Below, piece after piece: positions 52,564 through 63,021 of a stretch of DNA of 64,000 nucleotides (the first letter of the stretch is position 1; each line of letters begins with the position of its first letter). A program made the translations under genes and the position numbers. The notes under the pieces were generated by a model. It ran no database searches. It saw nothing but the letters and a program-made list of their open reading frames with translations, and had not been told where the DNA came from. The DNA is from Steinernema hermaphroditum (lineage: Eukaryota > Nematoda > Chromadorea > Rhabditida > Steinernematidae), in the NCBI GenBank assembly GCA_030435675.1, contig CM059621.1, forward strand, positions 4,340,001 to 4,404,000, in the 5' to 3' direction.

Positions 52564-53082
52564 TCAGACGGAGGGGACGGCCTTCGCAACGCCTCCGGCG
52601 ATGTTTCCGATGCTGGAAGCCTGATCGGCGATTCCAGAGGCAGCGCTTCCGACGTTTCCGACGACGCCACCAGCGGGAACGTGGCTGGCTGGAAGGGAGT
52701 TGAGTGGAGGTGTGAATAAGGTAGACCTACTGATTCCTCCGAGGCTTCCGAGGATCGACTTGAGTAGCCCCTCGATGACCTTGAGGAGGGACTGGACGAT
52801 GTCGAGGTTGACTCCACCAGCAGCACCCTCTGCTCCTCCGAGGACTCCCTTGGCGACTGAACCGACGACGGGAACGTTTCCGAGGACGCCGCTGACCGGG
52901 GCGGTCAGTCCTGAGAGGACAGGACCCAACACGGGAAGTCCATTCACCAGGCCTCCGGCTTTTCCAGCTCCTCCATCGAGAATTCCGGCCACAGATCCGA
53001 GGGCGTTTCCGACGGCGGAGGAAGCATCGTCGGCGAAGACGGCGGCGACGAGCAGAAGGGAGCAGAGAGCGAAGGACTTCAT
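52564..53082 (-). CDS. Secreted Gly/Val/Leu-rich protein, copy D
   Basis: Exons 52731-53082 and 52564-52688, 158 aa; one Val codon shorter than the others (HVPAGGVVGN). In this copy the intron ends TTCCAG rather than TTCTAG: the base changed but the AG acceptor was kept, which supports a spliced 42-nt intron. Minus strand, inverted relative to copy C. Confidence 0.8.
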   Translation of the reverse strand: MKSFALCSLLLVAAVFADDASSAVGNALGSVAGILDGGAGKAGGLVNGLPVLGPVLSGLTAPVSGVLGNVPVVGSVAKGVLGGAEGAAGGVNLDIVQSLLKVIEGLLKSILGSLGGISRSTLFTPPLNSLPASHVPAGGVVGNVGSAASGIADQASSIGNIAGGVAKAVPSV

Positions 53083-53150
53083 GGTTCGAGTTCCGTCGAG
53101 TGAATGCTCTCCCTCTCCTCAGCTCCGCTTTTGTATCCCTCCAGAAACAC

Positions 53151-53158
53151 ATTTGCAT
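53151..53158 (-). promoter_or_regulatory. Conserved octamer upstream of copy D
   Basis: ATGCAAAT 69-76 nt upstream of the ATG at 53082, as in the other copies. Confidence 0.45.
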
Positions 53159-53404
53159 ATCGGCCACGTCTGCCACGTAGCGTCGGAGAGTCATGTGGCT
53201 GTACTCGTTGTTTTGCTTCGAGTCCAATCAAAACAATAACGGTGATCCAGAACAAAAATGCAGCATTAGCTACTATCAGAGTATAGCTTTAAATTATTCT
53301 TTTTTTGTGCTTGCTCTGCGGTATTAACACTGTTGGCGGTTTCACAAAAATTTTACTCGTTCCAGCGTTTCTTATGATGGATACACCAATACGAATATGA
53401 AAAA

Positions 53405-54382
53405 CTAAAGGTGCTTCAGAACCTTTGATGTCGAAGTCGCCTTCTGGGGTCGCGTTCTTGACGGGCCTGGCCCTTGAGGCTCCTTGACCGCCTTCTTCTT
53501 GCTTTCGTGTCGAGCTTTGTCGTTTCTGTTAAATCTCGAAAAGAGTCGACCTTGAAGTTGTCTGATCTGACTTTGCTGTTTGCTGATTTCGCCCCTGAGA
53601 AGAAGGACAAGGCGGCGACCTTTCGTCTTCTTGATCTCTTCGGGAAGCTCAACGGGTTTTGGCTGCTCTTCTTTGACAACCGGTGTGACTTTAGCCCGGA
53701 GACTCTGGATCTGCTCGTGGTTAACAGCAATCTTCGCCTTGAGGCAGCGCACGTCCTCTGGCTCGTCATTTGCCGGTTTCCTAAGCGGCGGCCTCTTCGT
53801 TTGTGCAGGGGAAAGAGATTTCGATGAAGCGGGGATGACCTTTTCTAGGTCAGAAGTGGTATTGGCTCTTAAGAGGGCTGCTGATTTCTTGGCTTCTGCA
53901 GTAGGAGGGGATTGAAGTAAAGAGGAGAGTACCTTTTTCGGAACCGATGCCGTTTTTGAGAGATTCTTCTGGGAGTCCAGTGGAATGGAAGTCTTCTGTG
54001 GAAGGATAGAAGACTCTGATTTTTTCAGAACGTGCTGTTGCCGCTCTCGAAGAACTCTAGAGCTCCCTGGGCTGGGAGAGGCTCTCGGAGCAGAGGGCGA
54101 TGGCCGCAGTTTTTGAATATCAGAACTGGATTTCGAAGTTTTCGGCAAAGTAGTTTCCTCATTATCAGCAAGGGGCTTCTTCGGTGCTTCTTCTTCTCGC
54201 AAAATAGAGTGAGAAATACTTCGGCCAAGGTACTTGTCGGCGGCATCAATTCTCTGGCGAGCAGCTTCGGTAAGCGCTTGAAGATCCTTCAAGGCGGCTT
54301 CGTTCTTTCTCATCCGCTCGGCGATCGACATAACGGCGCGAGGGGAGGACGACTGGGCGCGGAAGGACCTCAACGTCGCCAT
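53405..54382 (-). CDS. Basic, Ser/Pro-rich protein with coiled-coil segments
   Basis: A 325-aa single-exon frame starting MATLRSFRAQ. The N-terminus has a helical, charged segment (AERMRKNEAALKDLQALTEAARQRI), then a long low-complexity Ser/Pro/Lys region. A second helical stretch follows (CLKAKIAVNHEQIQSLRAKV, EISKQQSQIRQLQGRLF). The C-terminus is strongly basic. No known domain recognised; composition suits a cytoskeletal, centrosomal or nuclear scaffold, but that is a guess. The upstream DNA is short and the divergent neighbour is tRNA-Ile. Confidence 0.65.
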   Translation of the reverse strand: MATLRSFRAQSSSPRAVMSIAERMRKNEAALKDLQALTEAARQRIDAADKYLGRSISHSILREEEAPKKPLADNEETTLPKTSKSSSDIQKLRPSPSAPRASPSPGSSRVLRERQQHVLKKSESSILPQKTSIPLDSQKNLSKTASVPKKVLSSLLQSPPTAEAKKSAALLRANTTSDLEKVIPASSKSLSPAQTKRPPLRKPANDEPEDVRCLKAKIAVNHEQIQSLRAKVTPVVKEEQPKPVELPEEIKKTKGRRLVLLLRGEISKQQSQIRQLQGRLFSRFNRNDKARHESKKKAVKEPQGPGPSRTRPQKATSTSKVLKHL

Positions 54383-54501
54383 TTTTATTGATTACTCGCG
54401 TACGACCTGATCTGACACCTTGAAATGCGCGCGAAACGTAATGGGGCATCGCTTTGATGTGAGGGGGCTTATCAGACACATTGCTGTTTGTCCGATCACA
54501 A

Positions 54502-54575
54502 GCCGCCATAGCTCAGTCGGTTAGAGCGTGGGTCTAATAAGCCCAAGGTCGCAGGTTCGACCCCTGTTGGCGGCA
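54502..54575 (+). tRNA. tRNA-Ile (AAT)
   Basis: A complete 74-nt cloverleaf: acceptor GCCGCCA pairs with TGGCGGC; D-arm GCTC...GAGC; anticodon arm TGGGT-CTAATAA-GCCCA with AAT; T-arm GCAGG-TTCGACC-CCTGT. No intron. A run of seven T just downstream (54579-54585) is a Pol III terminator. The terminal A after the acceptor is the discriminator base. Confidence 0.95.
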
Positions 54576-54824
54576 AACTTTTTTTGCTCATAGCTTCCGT
54601 TTTTAGGCAATTGCATGAAAAGTCGCAAGCTGCCTGCTGTCTTCACGTTTTTCCCATTATGAGTTTCATTAAAAAGACAGCAATTTTTTTCACAAAGGCC
54701 GATTAATGGTCCTACCGCGATTTGCTTGATTCCTCAACGCAGTATCGCACTCCGAATATTCAAGATTAATCCAAATTGTCCGTGGCCGTGGGAACCGTCG
54801 CTAATCCGCTCTGTAAAGTTCCAG

Positions 54825-55694
54825 ATGGCGAATACGAACGTCTTCAGCAAGTGGAGGCTGGATCTGGCGTCCGGAGAGTCCCGCGTCACGTCGAAATCCA
54901 CCGGAGACCAGTCCGTCAATCCGCCCGGCTACATCGCCAACATCAACGTCCAAGCGGTGTGGCTTTCCAATAGATTTTAGCTTACATCTGTTCTGAATTT
55001 AGGCGAGCGATGAGGAGCACACTCAGCAGCAGCAACAGAAGCATCTGTTGACGAAACGTGCCTGGGATATGGCGTTGGCTCCTGCGAAATCGCTTCCGAT
55101 GAACATGTTCATGATGTACATGGTGAGTTCCGCTGCGATTCCGTTGGATTTAGCTCTTTGTTCGCAATGGTGGCTGTGGGAAAGGATAAGAACTGCCCGT
55201 CGTGAATATCCATGCTTGTTTTGAGCTAATTTTGAGCTAACTCACAAGCATACGGCTCATGTAGCTATTTTCAGGGTTTTGTTTTGCAGAGCACTGCTAA
55301 GTTCTATGTATTGTGTTCCGTTTTCTCCTCATTCATCCCTAGGGATCGTTTTTACGCCACTTTTATCGTTTCTCCTATTTCTAATTCTTTCCGCTTACAG
55401 GCAGGAAACACGATCAGCATCTTCCCGATCATGATGGTGGCGATGATGGTGTGGCGTCCGATCAAGGCCCTCACGGCCGTGAACACAACGTTCAAGCCAC
55501 TCGAAGAGGATAACATCGGCTCACTTCTTCTGCACAAGCTCGTCTTCATCCTCGGCAACCTTGGAGCCATCGCGCTGGCCGTGTACAAAATCAACGGCAT
55601 GGGCCTGCTGCCGAATACCGATTCCGACTTCCTCGACTTTTTGCCTGAGCCCGAGAGAGTGCATTACGCGCTCTCCGCCGATATCCTCAATTAG
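54825..55694 (+). CDS. emc-4: ER membrane protein complex subunit 4
   Basis: Three exons (54825-54956, 55003-55122, 55401-55694) give 181 aa, the usual EMC4 length. Features: [20 protein letters not shown] before the first membrane segment, [20 protein letters not shown], and a second segment ([19 protein letters not shown]) ending [17 protein letters not shown] inserts and chaperones multi-pass and tail-anchored proteins in the ER membrane, relevant here to GPCR biogenesis in general. The start ATG is the first in frame; a Gln-rich run (QQQQQK) near residue 52 varies by lineage. AATAAA lies ~60 nt past the stop. Confidence 0.93.
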
Positions 55695-56199
55695 GCCAGA
55701 GCAAATGTGTTAATAATTGTTTGTTTGGTTCACTTATTTATCTGCTTTATGTGAATATGAATAAAGATTTATTGTGCCATTGTGGTTGTTTCGGATGAGT
55801 GCGGCTTTATTCCGTGGAACTTCATTATTTCTGCGCGGTAACCGGTTAGACTGACCCGATTGGTTAAGCTTATGAAAAATGTGATTTGCAGACAGTGTGT
55901 GCAAGCCTCCTTATTTTAGACAGGCGGTCGCTTGGTCCTATGCGGAACTGTCTGGGAACAACTAGTAGCATCACATTGAATGTCTAGGATGCTGCTTGAG
56001 AGGACATATAGACTGTTTGCAAAGCAGCTAGACCATTTGTCTGCAATTTTCTGTTTTGAGCGGTTGTTGTTTGCAAAACCGATGCACCTTAAGCCATTTC
56101 TCGTGTTGTATCAAGCCGCTTAAAAATGTTTATCCTCTCCATGTCGTTCGCATCGCTCCGTTCTTTATTAATTCCAGCTAAATTTCAGACGAGACAGCA
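55695..56199. other. Intergenic spacer
   Basis: Between emc-4 and mdt-18 (same strand). A TTTCAG acceptor at 56181-56187 just before the mdt-18 start could be a trans-splice site. No gene seen. Confidence 0.45.
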
Positions 56200-57063
56200 A
56201 TGGACGGGTCAGCACAGTCGACATCAGTCGTGTTCGGTCACGCAGGAGCCACGGGTTTCCAGCCGACGCCCACCAGCAGCTATCAAACGAAGGAAGTCGT
56301 TCTCTATGGAAGCATCTTGGACTCGCAGCTCGAAACGCTCATTCAGCGGTTGAAAGGCCTCTGCGATCCTGGTCAGTTGACGTTCCACGAGCACGAGATG
56401 GTGTTCGTCCTGAAAACCGGCCACGACCCCGACGTCACCGTCAGAATGCGCCGAAAGTACAAGGAGCAGCAGTCGAATGCGCATAATGTTTGGCACATGA
56501 GGTATGCTCAAAGTTTACTACAACATATATTATTTTGGTGTTTAGGTATGTCGGAGGCCCTGAACCCGACGCTGCTTGTCCGACGATTGTACGAAAATGC
56601 ATAGATTCGCTCATCCAGACGCCGATAAACACGCAAATGATGGAATTTGTCAAAGCGCTTGGACTACGGATAGATTTTGAATATCTCTCAAAGGTAAGAG
56701 AATGAGTTGTTTGAAGGTTTCCGCAGAATTCAGTCCCCTCTGACTGTTTTGACCTTCCTTTCTACTATTGAGACCGTTCAAGTCGCATTCATTAACCATT
56801 CTCTGCTTCAGGGCTATCTCTTCACGAAACAGAATGTCAAGGTGATCATCGAACGCATCCAGAAGACGGAAAAAACGGGTTCCTACCATGAGACCGATCT
56901 CAAGTACATCTCCGACTCACATCTCGTTACGCTGACGATGTCGATGCCGGAGAACTCGGACTATCTGTCGGCGGCGAAGTACCTTCGCGAATTCGGTGAC
57001 CAGCTGGCCCCTCTGGCGCACATGGAGAAAATCGACTATTGGATACGGAAGCCAATGCTTTAA
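56200..57063 (+). CDS. mdt-18: Mediator complex subunit 18
   Basis: Three exons (56200-56501, 56546-56693, 56812-57063) give 233 aa. Motifs of MED18: EVVLYGSILDSQLETLIQRL with the next CDPGQLTFHEHEMVF; NVWHMRYVG; GLRIDFEYLSKGYLFTKQN; and the closing SDYLSAAKYLREFGDQLAPL. MED18 is a head-module subunit that contacts RNA polymerase II and TBP. The stop at 57061-57063 overlaps the stop of the convergent Ras-like gene (57060-57062). Confidence 0.93.
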
Positions 57064-57894
57064 CTTATCTCACATTTATTAAGGCAACCCTTGTTTCTCT
57101 CGTTCACGTAAATTTCAGTCACTACTCTTTTTACCGCGTCACGCACCTTCGACGCTTCTTTCAAGGCTGAGCCGTGGAAAACCGGGCATCGCATCTGGGG
57201 CAACGATATTTCCGAATCCGAATCTTCGAAGTCGTTTGCGAATAGCACGCACGGCCCTGCGGGCATCGTCTCACGAATCAGTTGGAAACTCTTTGCATCC
57301 GATGTTTTGGCTACGAGGATGGCGCCGCAGGGGTGTTTGAGTATCGTTGGCGACGGACTGTCGAAGATTCTAATCACCATTCGTTTGCGTTTGATCTGAA
57401 ACGAGGAGGCGTCAAAATCTGAGTGGATCGATGTCTAGTTCGGTGCGTCTGTGTCTAGACGAACCGACTGCGTCAAAGAAAGCATCTAAAACATCATTTT
57501 CGAGAGTATCAAAATGTGAGGCCGGTGCTGACTTCCATCTAGATGCCCTTTCTGGTCCTATATAATGGTTTAAATGCACAGTGTCCAAAGGTCTCGGACG
57601 CGCTAGCTTCCTCTTTGCCCACGAATCGCCTACCTAGACATGTCTTCTGGCTCCCTCCAATTACCTCAAACGGTTCCGTCCTATATACTTCTTCGTAGGG
57701 GTACTCATCATCATCGTAGCGATGAAGTCGTATGCTTCTGTCACCGCTGAGAAGACAGTGAATCAAAGTGGTTTTGCCGACGCCGCGGGCGCCGATGACC
57801 CCAACTGAATGGGAGCGGCAGTTAACGGGGAAGGGCAAATTGCCGAAAACTCACTGTTCAAAATGCGATCGATCGACGAAGACGGGGGAGACAT
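57060..57894 (-). CDS. Divergent Ras-like small GTPase
   Basis: Four exons (57855-57894, 57665-57804, 57465-57485, 57060-57395) give 178 aa from MSPPSSSIDRILN; an in-frame ATG at 58014 would add 40 residues. The P-loop is complete (GARGVGKTTL). The switch II DxxG is replaced by IFDSPSP and the G4 NKxD by ANDFED, while a G5-like SAL follows. The overall size and order fit a Ras superfamily member with altered nucleotide-binding or hydrolysis. A 21-nt exon lies between switch regions. No C-terminal CaaX; it ends CLNKCEIS. The 3' end overlaps mdt-18 by three bases, an unusual tail-to-tail arrangement. Confidence 0.7.
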
Positions 57895-58014
57895 TACAGC
57901 CGATATGGGAACGACACCGTGGCCGACGGGCGTAAACACAAATATTGCGGGCAGGAAGAAAGAAGTGATTTTTGGTTGATAGTTGGAATGGAACGTGAAC
58001 TCTGTGGTTGGCAC

Positions 58015-59073
58015 AGCGTTGGAAGTTGTTTTCGCTCGATATCAGTTGTTCGCTTTGCTCTGATTCTGCTCTGTAATAATATTTATCGCTTTAGTGATCG
58101 TCGCCTTATTCGTCATATTGTTAGGAAATTTGCCAAAAAACTTCTAAGATCTGTTAAGAAAAGAGAGGTTAATCGTCTTTCTTGGGCACGGTCTGGAGAC
58201 GATTCATGTGCATTTTGACTAATGACGTTAAAGTGTGACCTGTTTGAAATGAACAAAATGACGCAACCCGCACATAGACGACACAGGGATAATTGTCGCG
58301 TTGTTTTTTCAATATACTCTGCCTTTAAATAAGGCACTTACTTCCTCGTTCTCAAGGTTCCACCTGCTCTACATGTCGAAACAGGTTGCCTTTTTAATTG
58401 GTGTGGGAATAATACATTGAATATAGGCACCTTTGGAAGACGACAACCGTTCTAGATTAACAATGAAATTTAGCTCACAATAGTGGATACAACCCGAAAA
58501 TCCGCATTTTTGGACTAATTTTAAGATGAGATACAAAAATTTTCGATTAAACTAACTTCGCGCCACGTTAAGATCCTACACAATCAAAAAACTCGACCGA
58601 ACAACGAAAACGTTAAAAAATTTTAGTCTACATGCCTACAGTAGTTAACCAACCGATACCAATGCCAAGCAAATTTTATCACCCTTCCATGCCCTTAATT
58701 TTAAAAAGAAGCCGGCACAGGTATTGTATTTGTTTCAAACTCAGACATGCATGCGAATTTTGTAAATGAATCTACTTCATCTACACGGAGGGTGCTGATA
58801 CGGGACCCCTCCAAGGAGATCGGCCTAAGCCTAGTTCAAACCGACTAAAATGCCTTCAGGTGGTACTTCAGGCGACTCCCTGATGCGTTGGAAGTGAAAA
58901 CTCTTCGATCAGTCCTTCGATTCTCCGCCGTGCTCCGCAAAACCTGATCGGTCATTAAGTAAGCGCTGAACAAACTCTGAACCACATCCATATTGTCTTG
59001 GATTGTCTTTCATATAGAGTTGAGCGTAATACAAGCGATACTCAATGGTAGCCTTGGATCATACTGCTAGTAC
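58015..59073. other. Intergenic, nothing recognised
   Basis: AT-rich with short frames only. Confidence 0.4.
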
Positions 59074-59350
59074 TAGGGATGCACCGGAACGGAAACCGGA
59101 ACGAACCGGAATCAGTCAGATGGTCCGGGGTTCGAATCCACCCGCGAGCAAAACTTTTTTATTTTCGTATTTTCTCGACATAACATTCTGGAAACTGTTT
59201 CACTGTCTGATTCTACGTAAGCAGAATTTAAATCTGCGGAAAAACGTGCAGAAAAAGTACATAAAAAAAGTTTGGCCTGCGGGCGGATTCGAACCCCGGA
59301 CCTTCAGACTGATTCCGGTTCGTTCCGGTTCGCGTTCCGGTGCATCCCTA
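59074..59350. mobile_element. hAT-type MITE, copy 3
   Basis: Termini and B-box-bearing arms as in copies at 31551 and 32289. The 8-bp duplication GCTAGTAC is exact (59066-59073 and 59351-59358). Confidence 0.88.
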
Positions 59351-59358
59351 GCTAGTAC

Positions 59359-60778
59359 ACACGTCGTAGTAAGCCTGTATGAATGACGATTTTTGCAATT
59401 TAAATCTGTGCGTTCTTACTTCTATAATCTTTGATGTTTCGCCGAAAACAACTCCTCTTATGACCCTTTTTGCATGTCATTTAGTGCATTGATATGGCCG
59501 TTTTTTGTTTCATCCGCCGTTTGCACTTCATTGAAGCGAGCATCTCTGAGCGGGCATTGATTTGAAAGTGCGAACAGATGTGCCCAAAGTGCTCGGAAGT
59601 CGCCTTTGTGCGCTGAGTCCGTGTGGCCTTTTACGACTTTGCACGTCTCGGGAGATTCGCTTTATTTGAAGCGTATGGCGGCTTCAGTTGAATGGATGTT
59701 ACCCTCTGTTGAGGGCCATGTTTACTGCCCCCAACCGATCGCGACGTCTCCAAATGGAGAACGCCGTTCGCAAGTCCAGGTGGCAGTACTGGGCGAGTAG
59801 TCTACGATGGTCGGCGATGCAAGTCGAAAGATACTTACTAGCCCCCTCCCCCCTTTAGCTCTCAATTCAATTTTTCTCCTTCAACAATGCCTCACTGTTA
59901 TGCTCTTATAGTGGAGGATCGATTTCGGAATCCCTGTCTTGGAATAAGATCATCGGAAGTGTCTTGATCACTGTGTAGGATCAAGAGCTTCGATCCTAAA
60001 AATTTCGGAACATCGACCTCCGAATTTGACTGGTTATCATAGCTGTCACTTTACGGATTTGCTTGATCACATGAGTCTATGTCAGCCCTACCTTTTGAGT
60101 GGCACTCCTTATTGACATCGCCGGAATTCGAGATGTAAAGACTGTCTGTCAGCCGAGAAAGGTTACGGTGTCTCCATATATCGAAAATAAGTCCCACTGC
60201 AAGATTAAGCCTTGCTTTCATCTCCGCGAGATTTTCCAATTTCTATTAAAAGCATCCAAGGCCTGTTTTACGCGTTCCGTTCGCAAATCCTCCTTAAACC
60301 GATCTCCCTTTGCTCAATATCACTAAAAGCATTGTGTTTTGCCACTTCCGACAGCTCACGGAAACGCGACAGCATATCCGCCAATGTGGTACGCTTCCTT
60401 CCGGCGTCGTGCAATGCGATCTCACTTCCTTGTTTTCCATGGTGCATCGCATGAAACGGCGCCTAAGTAATGCATTGACATTTTCAAATTCTAGCGCTTC
60501 TATTCGCGTGCGTCCATTTGCAGAAAACACGCGCGGGACGTGAGGAATTTTTGCGGTAAACAATCGATGTGGCCGGCGGCGGCTACTACGCTGCCCTCTC
60601 AGTCCCATCTGCCGCCGAATTTGCATAGAGTTCACATCTGTCAACGCAATCGATTTCAGTGGTCTTGTTACGCCGCTGACCAGAAGGGTATCGGTCAGTT
60701 TTGACCATGTCCAGGAAATAGTTAAAATCCTGTTTTTTTACTGTGAATTAAGCAGGTTATGTATGCATGATGCAAGCC
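59359..60778. other. Intergenic, nothing recognised
   Basis: Open frames at 60212-60644 overlap on both strands and lack splice or domain support. Confidence 0.4.
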
Positions 60779-60874
60779 TATCCCTATCCCTATCCCTATC
60801 CCTATCCCTATCCCTATCCCTATCCCTATCCCTATCCCTATCCCTATCCCTATCCCTATCCCTATCCCTATCCC
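60779..60874. repeat. Hexamer array (TATCCC)16
   Basis: Sixteen uninterrupted copies of TATCCC (GGGATA on the other strand). Not the nematode telomere unit TTAGGC. Confidence 0.95.
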
Positions 60875-63021
60875 TGGACATCACACCTTTTTTTCATCCC
60901 CTTCCTTACAACCACTGCCTTAGGTTCCGCGTTCTTTTCCGATATTTTCCCGCATAATGATGTCCACATCTGTCAGCGCAATGGGCGTCGGCCAAGGAGG
61001 GCACACACGGGTCCTGGTCAGTTTTTAGGTCTGCGCAGCTGCCGTGGCTGGCCGGCCGGGCGACGGCGGCCCTGCCACCCCTCGCCGCACGCCTAATGGC
61101 CACCGCCGCCGCCGTCGACAACGGCGATGCTATCGTGTGGAGCCGGCCGATCGATCGCCGTTCGCCGTGTTTTTTTCCGCTCGTCGTCTCGGTGCTCCCT
61201 CCGCGTTGTCGTCGTCGTTCTTCTGCCGCCATCTCCGACGTCGCCAAGCCCGCCGCGACGCTCCGCGCTCTTCGGCCGCATCTTCGCTAAATTTTCGTCA
61301 CTTTCTTCGGCCGTTCGCAGCAGCGGTGCAGCGCCGAGGCGACGACGCTGCACCGCGATGACGACTACGGAATCGGGGCGGAGCCGCCGCCACTGATCGG
61401 TTTTGTGTTTTCCGCGGCGATTCCCATGTTTCCATGTTTTTTTTCTTCGGGCACCCACCGATCACACGCGCCACATTCGATCGATCGATTTCGGAGTGCC
61501 GTTTCCAGGCAGCTCGGGCCTCGATTAGGCCGTGGTGGCCTTCGCCGACCGCCGACGCCGAGGTCACAGGGTTTTTTTCTCACTTCGTGATTAAATGCGG
61601 ACGGCCGCGCTATCGATTGACGCGGGTCTTGATGGGTGGCTTCGAAACGGCGCGTTTGGGGTTTTCGGGGAATCTTTGTTCGATTGTTACTGTCATCTTT
61701 CTTCATATGGCCTTCATCCAGCCTCTAAGTTTTAATAGGGGCCTGTTTTTGACGTCTTGTTTTTGGATCCTGTTTATTGTAATTCTAACACAAAGTAAAT
61801 GCCTAAAACGGCCAAATTATTTCGTCTTTTTTTTCGGCTGAATTATGTAAAACCAGGTAATTAGGGGGAAAAGCTAACAAGTATGGCATGAAAGAGACGA
61901 TTGAGCAGCGGTAGATAAGCAGGTTCATCTTGGACATCTTGCTGAAGGGCGTACGTTCATAATGCGTTCTTCTTCCTCCTACACATCTAGGTGTTTTCTC
62001 TTATTTTTCCTTTTGATATATCTCTCTTTTTTATACCTCTCCAGTGAGCCGTATATCAGGAACTTGTATGGCAAAGTCGTAGTGACACTATTTTGGAACG
62101 TCGTACCTATTTGGAGTATCCTATGCCGCATTTTTGAATGGTATGAAAAGCACTTTATTCAAGATTTCTAGTTCTTTTCTCCCTCTCTCTTTTCTCGTTC
62201 TTTAATCTTTTATATACAGGTACCAACACTTCCTTAAACTGTAGTAAACAAGCCCTGTTTACAAATGTTGAATGATGACCTTTGAACTCAAATCCATCAC
62301 ACTTTTTCGTTCCCTGTGTAACCCTCATTCCGCGTTCATGTTCCTTATTCCTAGAAATCTTGTACTCGTTCACAGAGCTGTTTTGTTTCTTTTCGACGAC
62401 TCCCTTACATATTCCGAGAAAACATGCCCTTCCATATCGCGGCGAATTCGGCTTTTTCACGTTTCCTAAAAACAGCTGACTATTCATTAGCATAAACATA
62501 TGAGTCAGCTGTCTTCTGCGGTGCTACTGACCCGAGGTGATCTCTCGCCGTGAGCGCTCAGGTTTTTCTTATAAATCGTTACTCGCTGAAATCTCCCATT
62601 ACCGTCTATTTCCTATTTGAAAGTGGTCGTGAACCCCCGTTCTGATAGCGCTATCACGCGAACTATTTCTGCCACGAGAGCTTCCTATTTGCATGTTTCA
62701 AAATTCCAGGGTATTTCTGCCAAAGAAGAAGAACTGCGTTGCACCGACGGACGACTGATTGCCTTCCACACTATAGTCTTCACCCCATCTGTGTATATTC
62801 GTGTATTTTCTCCTTTGTCGAACACCCAACACCCACCTAACAAGAAGTGCTACACCGCTGCAGAGCCACCTCATCGCTTCACTCGTCGCGCTGCTCTGAC
62901 TTCGTCGTTATTCACTGGATCTCGTGTTTGGCGCGAGACGGACACCTTCCAAGATTCCTCCCCTTTGGTTCTCACCCGTTGACTTCTTCTCTTCCTTCCT
63001 TTTTGAAAAGCTTCGCTGTGA
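60875..63021. other. Probable upstream regulatory region of PRRC2-like gene
   Basis: About 61030-61400 is markedly GC- and CpG-rich (GCCGCCGCCGTCG, GCGACGACG words), with TCGATCGATCG at 61480, in an otherwise AT-rich stretch. No gene is supported. A TTTCAAAATTCCAG tract near 62700 and a TTTTGAAAAG tract before the ATG at 63022 could mark leader splicing. Function is inferred from position. Confidence 0.35.

Noticed and set aside
60212..60644. Overlapping frames of about 80-116 aa
   Set aside because: Open on both strands without motifs or splice sites.
60779..60874. Interstitial telomere
   Set aside because: The unit is TATCCC/GGGATA, not the nematode TTAGGC.
60763..61096. Frames of LS- or YP-repeats over the hexamer array
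   Set aside because: Artefact of translating a (TATCCC)n microsatellite.
61093..61706. Arg-rich frames in the GC-rich block
   Set aside because: Low-complexity translation of CG-rich DNA in several frames at once.
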